Position numbers and translations under genes: made by a program | Part shown: in pieces, positions 1-7,769 of the stretch | Numbering within the stretch: position 1 is the stretch's first letter | Layout of the letters: the number at the start of each line of letters is the position of its first letter | Notes under the pieces: generated by a model | The model's input: only the letters and a program-made list of their open reading frames with translations | Told to the model about the DNA's origin: nothing | The model's database searches: none | Source of the DNA: Roseitranquillus sp963749675 | GTDB taxonomy: Bacteria; Pseudomonadota; Alphaproteobacteria; Rhodobacterales; Rhodobacteraceae | Assembly (NCBI GenBank): GCA_963749675.1 | Contig: CAVVNT010000001.1 | Location: forward strand, 682,001 to 746,000 | DNA: 64,000 nucleotides | Direction: 5' to 3'

Positions 1-1140
1 GATCTTGCGGCTGGTGGTGCCGCGCACGACGCTGTCGTCGACCAGGACCACGCGCTTGCCGCGGACCAGCGCGCGGTTGACGTTGAGCTTGAGGCGGACG
101 CCGAGGGAGCGGATCTGCTCCGTCGGTTCGATGAAGGTGCGGCCCATGTACTGGTTGCGGATGATCCCCATCGCGTAGGGAATGCCGGACTGGCGGCTGT
201 AGCCGATCGCGGCGGGCGTGCCGGAATCCGGGACCGGGCAGACGAAGTCGGCCTCGACCGGCGCCTCACGAGCCAATTCCTCTCCGATCGCGCTGCGCGT
301 CTCGTAGACGGAGCGGCCGCCGAGGATCGAATTGGGGCGCGAGAAGTAGACGTGCTCGAAGATGCAGAACCGTGGGCGGGCCTTGCCGAAGGGCGTGTGG
401 CTTTCGACCCCCGCCTCGGGCGTGATCACGACCATCTCGCCCGGTTCGACCTCCCGCACGAACTCCGCACCGATGATGTCGAGCGCGCAGGTCTCGGAGC
501 TTAGCACCCAGCCTTCGCCGATGCGGCCGAGGACCAGCGGGCGGACGCCCAGCGGGTCGCGCACGCCGATGAGCTTGGTCTGTGTCATCGCGACGATGGA
601 GAACGCCCCCTCCACCCGGCGCAGCGCGTCCTTCATCCGCTCGGGGATGGAACGCTGCAGCGAGCGGGCCATCAGGTGGATGATGCACTCGGTGTCGGAG
701 GAGGACTGGAAGATCGAGCCGCGATCGATCATCTCGCGCCGCAGCTCTACCGCGTTGGTGATGTTGCCGTTGTGCGCGATGGCGGCGCCGCCCATCGAGA
801 ACTCTCCGAAGAAGGGCTGCACATCGCGGATCGCGGTGTTTCCCTTCGATCCGGTCGTGGAATAGCGCACGTGACCGATGGCCAGCGGCCCCGGCAGCGT
901 GTCTATCAGCTGCGGATCGGTGAAGTTGTCGCGGACGTAGCCGAAGCGGCGTGCCGAATTGAAGCCGTGCGACGGGTCGTGGCTGACGATGCCCGCAGCT
1001 TCCTGACCGCGATGCTGGAGCGCGTGGAGCCCGAGAGCCACGAACGTCGCTGCGTCGGCGAGGCCGGTGACGCCGAACACGCCGCACTCCTCTCGTGGCC
1101 TGTCTTCGTGCCAGGCGGAGTCGAAGGAATGTGGGAGCAT
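1..1140 (-). CDS. purF: Amidophosphoribosyltransferase PurF, C-terminus cut off by window edge
   Basis: PurF catalyses the first committed step of de novo purine synthesis, moving glutamine amide nitrogen onto PRPP. The 380 visible residues hold an 18-residue propeptide followed by the Ntn nucleophile Cys19 in an ECGVFG motif, the glutaminase core (LQHRGQE, HNGN, SSDTE), and the start of the phosphoribosyltransferase domain with the PRPP loop VVLVDDSVVRGTT near residues 364-376. A removable propeptide is typical of the Bacillus-type enzyme. The ATG at 1140 is the only reasonable start, because an in-frame stop lies about 35 bases upstream. The last ~100 residues lie outside the window. cvpA follows 92 bases upstream on the same strand, as in many proteobacteria where cvpA and purF are linked. 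Confidence 0.97.
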   Translation of the reverse strand, partial: MLPHSFDSAWHEDRPREECGVFGVTGLADAATFVALGLHALQHRGQEAAGIVSHDPSHGFNSARRFGYVRDNFTDPQLIDTLPGPLAIGHVRYSTTGSKGNTAIRDVQPFFGEFSMGGAAIAHNGNITNAVELRREMIDRGSIFQSSSDTECIIHLMARSLQRSIPERMKDALRRVEGAFSIVAMTQTKLIGVRDPLGVRPLVLGRIGEGWVLSSETCALDIIGAEFVREVEPGEMVVITPEAGVESHTPFGKARPRFCIFEHVYFSRPNSILGGRSVYETRSAIGEELAREAPVEADFVCPVPDSGTPAAIGYSRQSGIPYAMGIIRNQYMGRTFIEPTEQIRSLGVRLKLNVNRALVRGKRVVLVDDSVVRGTTSRKI

Positions 1141-1232
1141 GAGCGAATCCCGCAGGAGGCAGCGTTCGGCTACTTAATGGCCCATGTGGCCGATGTCACC
1201 AAACCTTCATCGCCCTAGCCGGCCGAATAGCA

Positions 1233-1790
1233 TCACGAGCCGGTGCAGTTGCTCACCAGTTCCTCGTAGCGGCTGACGATCCAGCCGGGCGCGTCCTCGG
1301 GTATCTGGCTGTCGATATCGTCATGCGCGCGGGCGAAGATGGCGGCGGTCCGGCTGTTGTCGATGGCGGCCACGGCCTCGCCCACCACGACGCGATCGTA
1401 GACGATGAACGCGACGGCGACGAGCAGGAGGCCCCGCGCGACTCCGAAGATGAAGCCGAGCGCCTGGTCGACGCCGCCTATCGCGGAATTCTGGATCGCA
1501 GACGAAAAGAGCGGCGTGAAGATCGAGGCGACGACAAGCGCCACGGCGAAAACCGCGGCAAAGGCGGCGATTGTGGACAGCTCGCACGACCCCTGCAGGA
1601 ATTCTCCGGCGTAAGGGATCTCGAGGACGAGCGGCTGCACCGCTCCCGCGAAGAGGAAGGCCAAGATCGCCGCGGCGACCCAGCCCGCGATCGCCATCAG
1701 CTCGCGCACGAATCCGCGAGAGTAGGCCAGGATCGCTGAAAGGACGATGATGATCGCGACGATCACGTCGACGATTGTGAAACCTTCCAT
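1233..1790 (-). CDS. cvpA: CvpA family inner-membrane protein
   Basis: This is a CvpA-family membrane protein, first named for colicin V production and commonly linked to purF. It has about four hydrophobic segments: residues 3-22, 28-50, 70-92 and 105-125 by inspection. The family's glycine and aromatic pattern (SRGFVRE, GWVAA, NSAIGGVDQALGF) is present. I chose the ATG at 1790 because a GGAG lies about 6 bases upstream. An alternative GTG at 1811 would add seven residues and start 4 bases from the radA stop. The position between radA and purF suggests a radA-cvpA-purF transcription unit. Its molecular role is not settled in the family. Confidence 0.9.
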   Translation of the reverse strand: MEGFTIVDVIVAIIIVLSAILAYSRGFVRELMAIAGWVAAAILAFLFAGAVQPLVLEIPYAGEFLQGSCELSTIAAFAAVFAVALVVASIFTPLFSSAIQNSAIGGVDQALGFIFGVARGLLLVAVAFIVYDRVVVGEAVAAIDNSRTAAIFARAHDDIDSQIPEDAPGWIVSRYEELVSNCTGS

Positions 1791-1814
1791 GCCCGCTCCG
1801 GTCCCCTTCACGCC

Positions 1815-3164
1815 TCAGCCGGCGCCAAACACCTGACCCACGAAGCTGCCGATGTCCGGAAAGGTGCTGGTTTGCAATCCCTCTCCGACTCCCTCGCGGC
1901 CGCGCTCGGGCAGGATGGCGTGGGTGAAACCAAGTTTCCGCGCCTCTTTCAACCGCGTTTCGGTCTGCGCGGCGGGCCGCAGCGCACCGGAAAGGCCAAT
2001 CTCGCCGAAGACGACGGCACCTTCGGGCAGCGCGGCATCCTCCCGTGCGGACAGCAGAGCCGCGGCGACGGCGAGGTCGGCTGCCGGCTCCGACACGCGA
2101 AGACCCCCTGCGACGTTGAGATAGACGTCGAGGCCGGCGAACGGGATACCGCAGCGCGCCTCGAGCACGGCGAGGATCATCGCCAGGCGTCCGCCATCCC
2201 ATCCGACGACGCTGCGGCGCGCTTGGCCCGCTGGCGCCTGCGCCACCAGCGCCTGGATCTCGCAAAGGATCGGCCGCGTGCCCTCGATCCCGGCGAAGAT
2301 CGCCGAGCCGGGGGCTGGTCGGTCGCGCTCGCTCAGGAACAGCTCTGACGGATTCGCGACGCCGGCAAGGCCGGAACCCGTCATCTCCCAGACACCGATC
2401 TCGTCGGCCGGGCCGAAGCGGTTCTTGACGGCGCGCAGGATGCGGAAGGCATGCCCGCGCTCGCCCTCGAAGTAGAGGACGGTATCGACCATGTGCTCGA
2501 CGACGCGAGGTCCCGCAATCTGTCCGTCCTTCGTGACGTGCCCGACCATGATCACCGTGGTGGCCCCCTGCTTGGCGAGAGCCGTCAGTTCGTGAGCCGC
2601 CCCGCGCACCTGCGCGACGGAGCCCGGTGCACTGCCGATTGCGTCGGACCACAGCGTCTGGATCGAATCGACGATGGCGAGAGCGGGACGCTCTGACTCG
2701 AGTGTCGCGAGGATGTCGCCAAGGGCAGTCGCAGCGGTCAGCTCGACCGGCGAATCGGCAAGGCCGAGCCTCTGTGCCCGCATGCGAACCTGTGCGGCGG
2801 CCTCCTCGCCGGAGATGTAGATGCAGCGGGCGCCGGCGCGCGCGACCAGAGCGGCGACCTGAAGCAGCAAGGTAGACTTCCCGATCCCGGGGTCGCCGCC
2901 AACGAGGACTGCGGCGCCGGGCACAAGGCCGCCGCCGAGTACGCGGTCGAACTCGTCGAAGCCGGTCGCCGTCCGTGCCAGTGGCGGCTCCCCGGCGGAG
3001 AGCTGGCCGAGGGGCAGTACCTGTCCGAACGCGCGTCGTGCGGACGTCGATGTTCGCGGCCTCTCCTCAACGATGCTGTTCCAGCTGCCGCAATCGTCGC
3101 ATCTGCCGGACCACTTGCCGTGGATCGCACCGCAGACCGAACAGGTGAAACGCGCCTTTGCCAT
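1815..3164 (-). CDS. radA: DNA repair protein RadA (Sms)
   Basis: RadA is a RecA-like ATPase that promotes branch migration and processing of recombination intermediates. The 449-residue protein has the canonical order. A C4 zinc finger (Cys8, Cys11, Cys22, Cys25) comes first. Walker A GGDPGIGKS is at residues 89-97 and the RadA-specific KNRFG motif lies near residue 250. A Lon-protease-like C-terminal domain follows (GGLRVSEPAADLAVAAA). Length matches the family norm of about 450. The ATG at 3164 gives the usual MAKxxxxFxCxxCG beginning, although no strong ribosome-binding site precedes it. cvpA begins just downstream, so the two are probably co-transcribed. Confidence 0.97.
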   Translation of the reverse strand: MAKARFTCSVCGAIHGKWSGRCDDCGSWNSIVEERPRTSTSARRAFGQVLPLGQLSAGEPPLARTATGFDEFDRVLGGGLVPGAAVLVGGDPGIGKSTLLLQVAALVARAGARCIYISGEEAAAQVRMRAQRLGLADSPVELTAATALGDILATLESERPALAIVDSIQTLWSDAIGSAPGSVAQVRGAAHELTALAKQGATTVIMVGHVTKDGQIAGPRVVEHMVDTVLYFEGERGHAFRILRAVKNRFGPADEIGVWEMTGSGLAGVANPSELFLSERDRPAPGSAIFAGIEGTRPILCEIQALVAQAPAGQARRSVVGWDGGRLAMILAVLEARCGIPFAGLDVYLNVAGGLRVSEPAADLAVAAALLSAREDAALPEGAVVFGEIGLSGALRPAAQTETRLKEARKLGFTHAILPERGREGVGEGLQTSTFPDIGSFVGQVFGAG

Positions 3165-3196
3165 CCGGCGGGTCTAGTCGCCGGAGGTCGAGTGCG

Positions 3197-3496
3197 TCAA
3201 ACAGGCTCGTCGTGCTCTTCGGGCGTCTCGTAGGTCAGTCTGCCGAGCGCACGGGCCGCCGGAAGGATGATCACCGTGGCGAACCCGACGTAAGCTAGAG
3301 TTGCCGTTCGGATGAACGACTCGCCCGCAGCGAACAGCGCCGTGAGATTGAGCAGCACCATGAACGCTGCGAAGACTGCGCATCCGAGATAGACCGCGCC
3401 CTTGAAGCCGCTCGTTCGACGCCAGCGAAGCACGCAGATCGTCGAGACGCTCGCAGCACAGATGATGGCGAGAAGCGTAATCGTCGTTTCAAGCAT
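3197..3496 (-). CDS. Small membrane protein, unknown function
   Basis: This 99-residue protein is dominated by three hydrophobic stretches, roughly residues 3-22, 34-56 and 64-86 of the chosen start. It ends in a short acidic tail (TPEEHDEPV). The ATG at 3496 is preferred because GAGGAAGG stands 4 bases upstream. A start 60 bases further upstream is open but lacks such a site. I do not recognise a family. It ends 32 bases upstream of radA on the same strand and could be the first gene of the radA-cvpA-purF run. Confidence 0.6.
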   Translation of the reverse strand: MLETTITLLAIICAASVSTICVLRWRRTSGFKGAVYLGCAVFAAFMVLLNLTALFAAGESFIRTATLAYVGFATVIILPAARALGRLTYETPEEHDEPV

Positions 3497-3944
3497 AAGC
3501 CTTCCTCGGGCCAAAGCCGCACACGTCATCATACGAAACTGGATCGACAGCTCCAACCGTCCTCGACTCGGCCGGGAAGAGCCTCACGCGCCGGTACAGG
3601 TTGCTTCAATTGGCAGGCTTTTGGAATAGGCGCGGCGGCGGGACGTGTGGGTCTTCGGCAGTCATGGCGACGCGACCCCGTCGAGGGACAACGTTCGGCC
3701 TCGCGATGCGAGAATGCTCGCCATCACGTTTGCGGTCCTACCGGCGCCCCAGTGCGCCTTAATCTGCGAATGGCTGAGACCGGAAAAAGGTGCAAGGCAG
3801 CACCGACTGCGCCGCCTGCCCAAACCGTGGTTCCAGCCGTCTGCACCCCGGGGCCGTGCGATCCCGGCCTCCGAGGAGGCCCGCGTCCCAGACCTCGCCG
3901 ACCGTCGAGTGCCGGGTCAGTTGTCATGACTGCCGCAAGCGCAG
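3497..3944. other. Intergenic stretch without a recognisable gene
   Basis: No convincing gene is present in these 448 bases. The open frames on both strands are arginine- and proline-rich in the manner of GC-driven spurious frames and match no family I know. The one structural element is a 6-bp stem, GGCCTC(CGAG)GAGGCC, at 3866-3881 downstream of the transglycosylase gene. It has no T-run, so it is only a weak terminator candidate. Promoters for the small membrane protein must lie in the right-hand part from its side, but I cannot place them. Confidence 0.4.
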
Positions 3945-4901
3945 CTAGTTCCTGAGCACGACGCACGCACCGCCCATGGATCGTAGCCGCTCGCAGAACT
4001 GGTTCGCCTCCGCTCGCGTTTCGCGGCCGACCTGCGCCATGTGCATCGCGCGGCGCATCCCGAGTGTCTTGCCGAAGGTGTACTCCACGCGTTCGGTCCG
4101 AAGCAGGGACGCATACCGATTGCGCAACCGCCGGACCTGGCGCTCCATTCCCTGCTCGCTGACGTTCGACGTGAAGATCACGCCCCAGGATGGGAGCGGC
4201 TGCCGAAAGCCCTCGAAGGTCCGTCCCTCGGCCTTCGCCACGCAGGCGTCGTGAAAGCTATCCGCTTCTTCGTCGAGGACGCGAACCGTCGAGTGCGGAG
4301 GCGCGTCACGCCAGACGGTCGCAGGTTGGCCGGTGATCGTCACGACGTAGTTCCACGTCTCGGCGGGAAGCCCGGTGGTGCGGGCGAGGTATCGCTCGAG
4401 ACGTGCCTCCCCGGCGTTGTAGGCGGCCGCAGCGAGCCCGATGTTCCCATAGACTTCCGTCAGATCGGCTATATAGGCCGCAGCGGCCCACAGCGCCTCG
4501 GCCGGGTTGAAGGCGTCACCGAGGCCACGGAGTTCTGCGGTCCCCGGCATGAACTGCGCGATGCCCTCGGCGCCGGCCGGACTGACAGCGCGCGCGTCGA
4601 AGCAACTCTCCTCCCAGATCAGGCGGGCAAGGAAGTTGGGGTCCAGGTTGCTTTCGACAGCCGCGGCTTGGATGGTCCTGCAAATATCGGCGAAGTAGTT
4701 CGTGACGCTCACGCAGTGCGCTCCGTCCGCCGTGCACCGCCTGGGCGCCGATGCGTCTGGTCTGGCCCGTGGCCGCAAGCCGCCGGCCGTCGGAGCGTAT
4801 GACGGCTGCTCGGAGCGCAGAATCTGCGGGTGCAGGACATGCGGCGGCAAGACCAGGGCGATCGACGTCGCCAGAATACAAAGGAACGCTCTCGAGATCA
4901 T
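3945..4901 (-). CDS. Periplasmic lytic transglycosylase (SLT domain)
   Basis: The product is a 318-residue exported murein-cleaving enzyme. An N-terminal hydrophobic signal segment (about residues 3-19) is followed by a proline-rich linker and then an SLT/goose-lysozyme-like domain. The catalytic glutamate lies in IWEESCF, and the supporting motifs GIAQFMPGTA and AAYNAGEARL are present. The C-terminal ~100 residues look like a SPOR-type or related peptidoglycan-binding repeat (VGRETRAEANQFCERLRSMGG). The ATG at 4901 gives a compact signal peptide, and a longer start at 4937 is possible. Such enzymes remodel the cell wall at division or around secretion systems. Nothing nearby indicates a dedicated role. 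Confidence 0.88.
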   Translation of the reverse strand: MISRAFLCILATSIALVLPPHVLHPQILRSEQPSYAPTAGGLRPRARPDASAPRRCTADGAHCVSVTNYFADICRTIQAAAVESNLDPNFLARLIWEESCFDARAVSPAGAEGIAQFMPGTAELRGLGDAFNPAEALWAAAAYIADLTEVYGNIGLAAAAYNAGEARLERYLARTTGLPAETWNYVVTITGQPATVWRDAPPHSTVRVLDEEADSFHDACVAKAEGRTFEGFRQPLPSWGVIFTSNVSEQGMERQVRRLRNRYASLLRTERVEYTFGKTLGMRRAMHMAQVGRETRAEANQFCERLRSMGGACVVLRN

Positions 4902-5204
4902 CACTGGCAGAATGGTCCAACGACGCTCTCGCCTCAACTGACCCGAAGGGTCACGATTGCCGCGTCACGCATGGATGCGGCGCGGAGCTGCCTTGCCGGA
5001 CCGCCGCCGCCGCCCACGTCGAACGACGAGCTGTTCGACGTGGCCCATGTTCGACCGAATGGCGGTGCATCGCCTCCCGGTCGCGCCGCCACCATCTAGC
5101 TGGCCGGCAGGACCACCGCCATCGCCTCCTACCGCCGCCACCCAGCAGGCGGCCACGGATCCGGCGACCGGGCCGAGCCGGGCGCACGCGGCATCGACGT
5201 GACC
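4902..5204. other. Intergenic, no gene recognised
   Basis: About 300 bases between the transglycosylase and the broken hupE-like pair hold only low-complexity, arginine- and glycine-rich open frames on both strands. None has a ribosome-binding site or a known motif. The stretch may be a further decayed part of the hupE-like region, but the sequence does not show that. Confidence 0.35.
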
Positions 5205-5660
5205 TCAGATGAGCAGCACGAACAACGCCACGCTCAGCACCCCGCCGAGCACGGCAGGCCCGCCCGTGCGCAAGTCCGCCGGCAGGTCGAACAGCAGGCC
5301 AGCGGCGACGGCACAAGCGCCCGAGTCGAAAGACCCGAACCATCGCCCGAGCGGGACCATGGCGAGCGCCAGAAGTCCGATCACCACCGGCCCGACCGAG
5401 ATCGGCCGCAGGCCCGGCGCCGCCGGACAGTACGGTCTGGCAGCCCGCGGCCGCGAGTGTGGCGAAGGTGTGCCGGACGGTCGCGAGCGGCTGCGTCGCC
5501 AGCAGCACCGCCGCCGCAGCGAGCAGCAGGCCCTGCGCGGGGGTCTGCCAGGGGATGCAGCAGGCCGGCGTATAACAGGCCGAGATCGCCGAAGGCGTCG
5601 TGCGTTGCTGCGCCTGAGGCGCGCCAGCGCCGCTAGCAGCAGGAGAAGCCGGTACCTCAC
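5205..5660 (-). pseudogene. HupE/UreJ-like membrane protein, frame broken at least three times
   Basis: Reassembling the minus-strand frames gives a HupE/UreJ-type protein. It starts with a signal-like VRYRLLLLLAALA, then AFGDLGLLYAGLLHPLADP, then AQGLLLAAAAVLLATQP, then PGLRPISVGPVVIGLLALAM and a hydrophobic C-terminus ending VLLI. These blocks lie in different frames, with junctions near 5600-5620, 5537-5543 (beside a run of five G) and 5415-5425. No internal stop interrupts the composite. HupE/UreJ proteins are small membrane proteins linked to nickel or cobalt supply for hydrogenase and urease. The GTG start overlaps the stop of the next hupE-like gene. The breaks may be real decay or sequence errors. 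Confidence 0.6.
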
Positions 5661-6163
5661 AGTGTTCCAATCAGGAAGCCAAAGCCGGCGAGGGCGATGA
5701 CCCCTCCCACCGCGCGAACGGCATTGGCGCCGGGCCGTGATCTCGCCGACAGGCCGAACGCGATGCCTGCAGCGCACCGGTTGCGATGACAAAGCCCGCG
5801 GCATAGGTCGGCGGGCTCGCCGCCGTCGGCATCTCTTTCGCTTGTGCGTGGCCGTGGAACACGGCGAAGACTGCAACGACGACCGCTGCGATCCAGATGG
5901 GCGGGCGCATCGCCATCGACGGCGCCGCCGATCACCATGGCCGATGCCGCGATGCCCATCTCGACGGCGGGGAAGGCGATCCCGGCGCCGCCCAATGCCA
6001 TCAGCAGCGGAAAGGCGACGGGCAGGATCCAGATCGCCGGACTACCGAGAAAGGCGCCCCAGAGGCCAACGGCAACCATCGCCGCCACGTGATCCCAGCC
6101 GAGGATCGGATGCAGGAAGCCGGTGGCGGGATCGAGAGTTGCGCTGCGTCTCAACGGTCGCAC
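5657..6163 (-). pseudogene. HupE/UreJ-like protein, frameshifted twice and lacking a clear signal peptide
   Basis: The conserved HupE opening FLHPILGWDHVAAMVAVGLW is followed by a hydrophobic core up to AMVIGGA near 5915. The protein then continues in another frame with MRPPIWIAAVVVAVFAVFHG and AAGFVIATGALQ, and returns to the first frame near 5768 with GIAFGLS and GVIALAGFGFLIGTL. The FHGHA histidine motif is present. The family normally begins with a cleaved signal peptide and a His-rich segment. Here only about 12 basic residues precede the core, so the 5' end seems lost or shifted as well. The gene is tandem with a second broken hupE-like gene through a GTGA overlap. Confidence 0.65.
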
Positions 6164-6188
6164 AGACGGCGCGCGCTGACCCGACGCT

Positions 6189-7595
6189 TCAACTCTCCAG
6201 CCGTGTTGCGCCGCGGCGGTCGGCGTCAATGGGCAGTTCGATGTGCAGCGGCTGGTAGGCGCGCTGCGTGCAGCCGAGGCGCGGGCAAATCTGGCAATTG
6301 ATGCCGATGGGCGTGACTGGTCCCGGGTCGCTGAGGTCGAACCCGTCAGCATAGCCGATCCGGCCCGCCTCGCCGATGACGCAGCCCAGCCCGACCGCCA
6401 GGCGCATATCCTGGGTGTCGCGGCTGAAGACCGGACGATTGACCGTCCGGCTGAGCGTGAAGTAGCGCGCGCCATCCGGCAGCTCGACGAATTGCGGCAG
6501 GATGACGTCCGGATTCCGAAACGCCATGTGGATGTTCCAACGCGGGCAGGATCCGCCGTGATCGGCGAGGTGGAACGAGGTCGAATTGAACCGCTTGGTC
6601 ACGTTCCCGGCCTTGTCGACCCTGAGGAAGAAGAATGGCACGCCCAGCGCCCCTTCCCGCTGGAGCGTCGTCAGGCGGTGGCACACCTGCTCGAACGACG
6701 TGCCGAAGCGCGCCGCGATCATGTCGATGTCGTAGCGCGACGATTCCGCGGCGCGCAGCACGGGGTCGTAGGGCATGAGCAGCGCCGCCGCGAAGTAGTT
6801 CGCGAGTTCGACGCGGAGCCGCGCGCGCCCCCGCTCCTCTCCGATCTCGCTGTGGCGGACCTGCGCCTCGATCGTGTCGGCGCCTTCGACGAGGCCCAGC
6901 ACGTGCGCGAGCTGGAACACGCGGTTGGCGTGGTCCAGCGCCTCCGAGAGGCGCAGCTCACCCAAGTCCCTGTCGAACACCCTCAGGGTATCGGGCAGCC
7001 TGTCCACCGGCTCGATCCTGAGGGTGATGCCATGGCGGCCGGCAAGGCGCGCCTTGAGGAGGCCGTAGGTGTCGTCGCCGTCGAACCGCTCCTCGGCGCG
7101 CACATCCTCGGCCAGACGCTCGAGCACCGGGAAATGGTTGCGGTGGTCTCGAAAGAAGTCGTGGATCAGCGACTCGAGCGACTGCCCCAGCAGCTCCGGC
7201 GGAAGGGCGCCGGCTCCCCCCCGGGTCACGCTATCGACCAGGCCGCGATAGCGCTTCTGAAGATCCAGGAACGCCTCCACCAGCCGCGGCGCGTGGTCGA
7301 GGGCGGCGCGAAGTTCCTGAAGGTCCGGCCTTTCGCCGCGAAACACGGGATCCTGGAGCGCGTTGCGCAGGTCGGCGAGGTGTGTCGCGGCGTCGTCCTT
7401 GAGCAGGTCGCGCCAGTCGACGCCGTAGGCATCGCTCAGCGCCATGAGCATCCGGACGGATAGGCTGCGCTGGTTCGTCTCCATCAGCGTGACGTAGGCG
7501 GGGCTGACGCCCAGCTGCTTGGCCATCTGCGCCTGGGTCTGGTTTCGCTCCCGCCTCAGCTGGCGGAGCCGCGGGCCAACGAACGCTTTCGCCAA
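6189..7595 (-). CDS. Short-chain fatty acyl-CoA regulator family (ScfR) transcription factor
   Basis: The 468-residue protein has an XRE-type helix-turn-helix at residues 8-65 (QTQAQMAKQLGVSPAYVTLMET), a central ImmA/IrrE-like region, and the DUF2083-type C-terminal half with a cysteine-rich motif CQICPRLGC near residue 440. This layout is that of ScfR proteins such as PccR of Rhodobacter and RamB of actinobacteria, which respond to acyl-CoA intermediates and control acetate, propionate or glyoxylate metabolism. It is transcribed divergently from a glyoxylate aminotransferase gene. Repeated ATTACA/TGTAAT half-sites lie between them, just upstream of its ATG. Autoregulation and control of the neighbour are therefore my inference. 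The specific effector cannot be read from sequence. Confidence 0.88.
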   Translation of the reverse strand: MAKAFVGPRLRQLRRERNQTQAQMAKQLGVSPAYVTLMETNQRSLSVRMLMALSDAYGVDWRDLLKDDAATHLADLRNALQDPVFRGERPDLQELRAALDHAPRLVEAFLDLQKRYRGLVDSVTRGGAGALPPELLGQSLESLIHDFFRDHRNHFPVLERLAEDVRAEERFDGDDTYGLLKARLAGRHGITLRIEPVDRLPDTLRVFDRDLGELRLSEALDHANRVFQLAHVLGLVEGADTIEAQVRHSEIGEERGRARLRVELANYFAAALLMPYDPVLRAAESSRYDIDMIAARFGTSFEQVCHRLTTLQREGALGVPFFFLRVDKAGNVTKRFNSTSFHLADHGGSCPRWNIHMAFRNPDVILPQFVELPDGARYFTLSRTVNRPVFSRDTQDMRLAVGLGCVIGEAGRIGYADGFDLSDPGPVTPIGINCQICPRLGCTQRAYQPLHIELPIDADRRGATRLES

Positions 7596-7619
7596 GAGAC
7601 GCCCTCCCTTAGTAACAGA

Positions 7620-7656
7620 ATTACAATATGGCGGTCTGTAATGTCCTACGATTACA
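7620..7656. promoter_or_regulatory. Candidate operator: three ATTACA/TGTAAT half-sites
   Basis: ATTACA at 7620-7625 and TGTAAT at 7637-7642 form a perfect inverted repeat with an 11-base spacer. A third ATTACA stands at 7651-7656. The cluster starts 25 bases upstream of the regulator's ATG and lies about 115-150 bases upstream of bhcA. Such AT-rich repeated words stand out in GC-rich DNA. Binding by the adjacent ScfR-type regulator is inferred, and the motif differs from the TTTGCAAA-like sites reported for PccR and RamB. Confidence 0.5.
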
Positions 7657-7769
7657 CACCAACACGATTATGCGTGTCAATTCCAGCCGGATCGCTACCT
7701 AGGCGACGGGAGGCGGACGGCCGAGTCGCGGCAGGCCTCGCCGGAACGTTGCTCGCGAGGAGGATCCCG

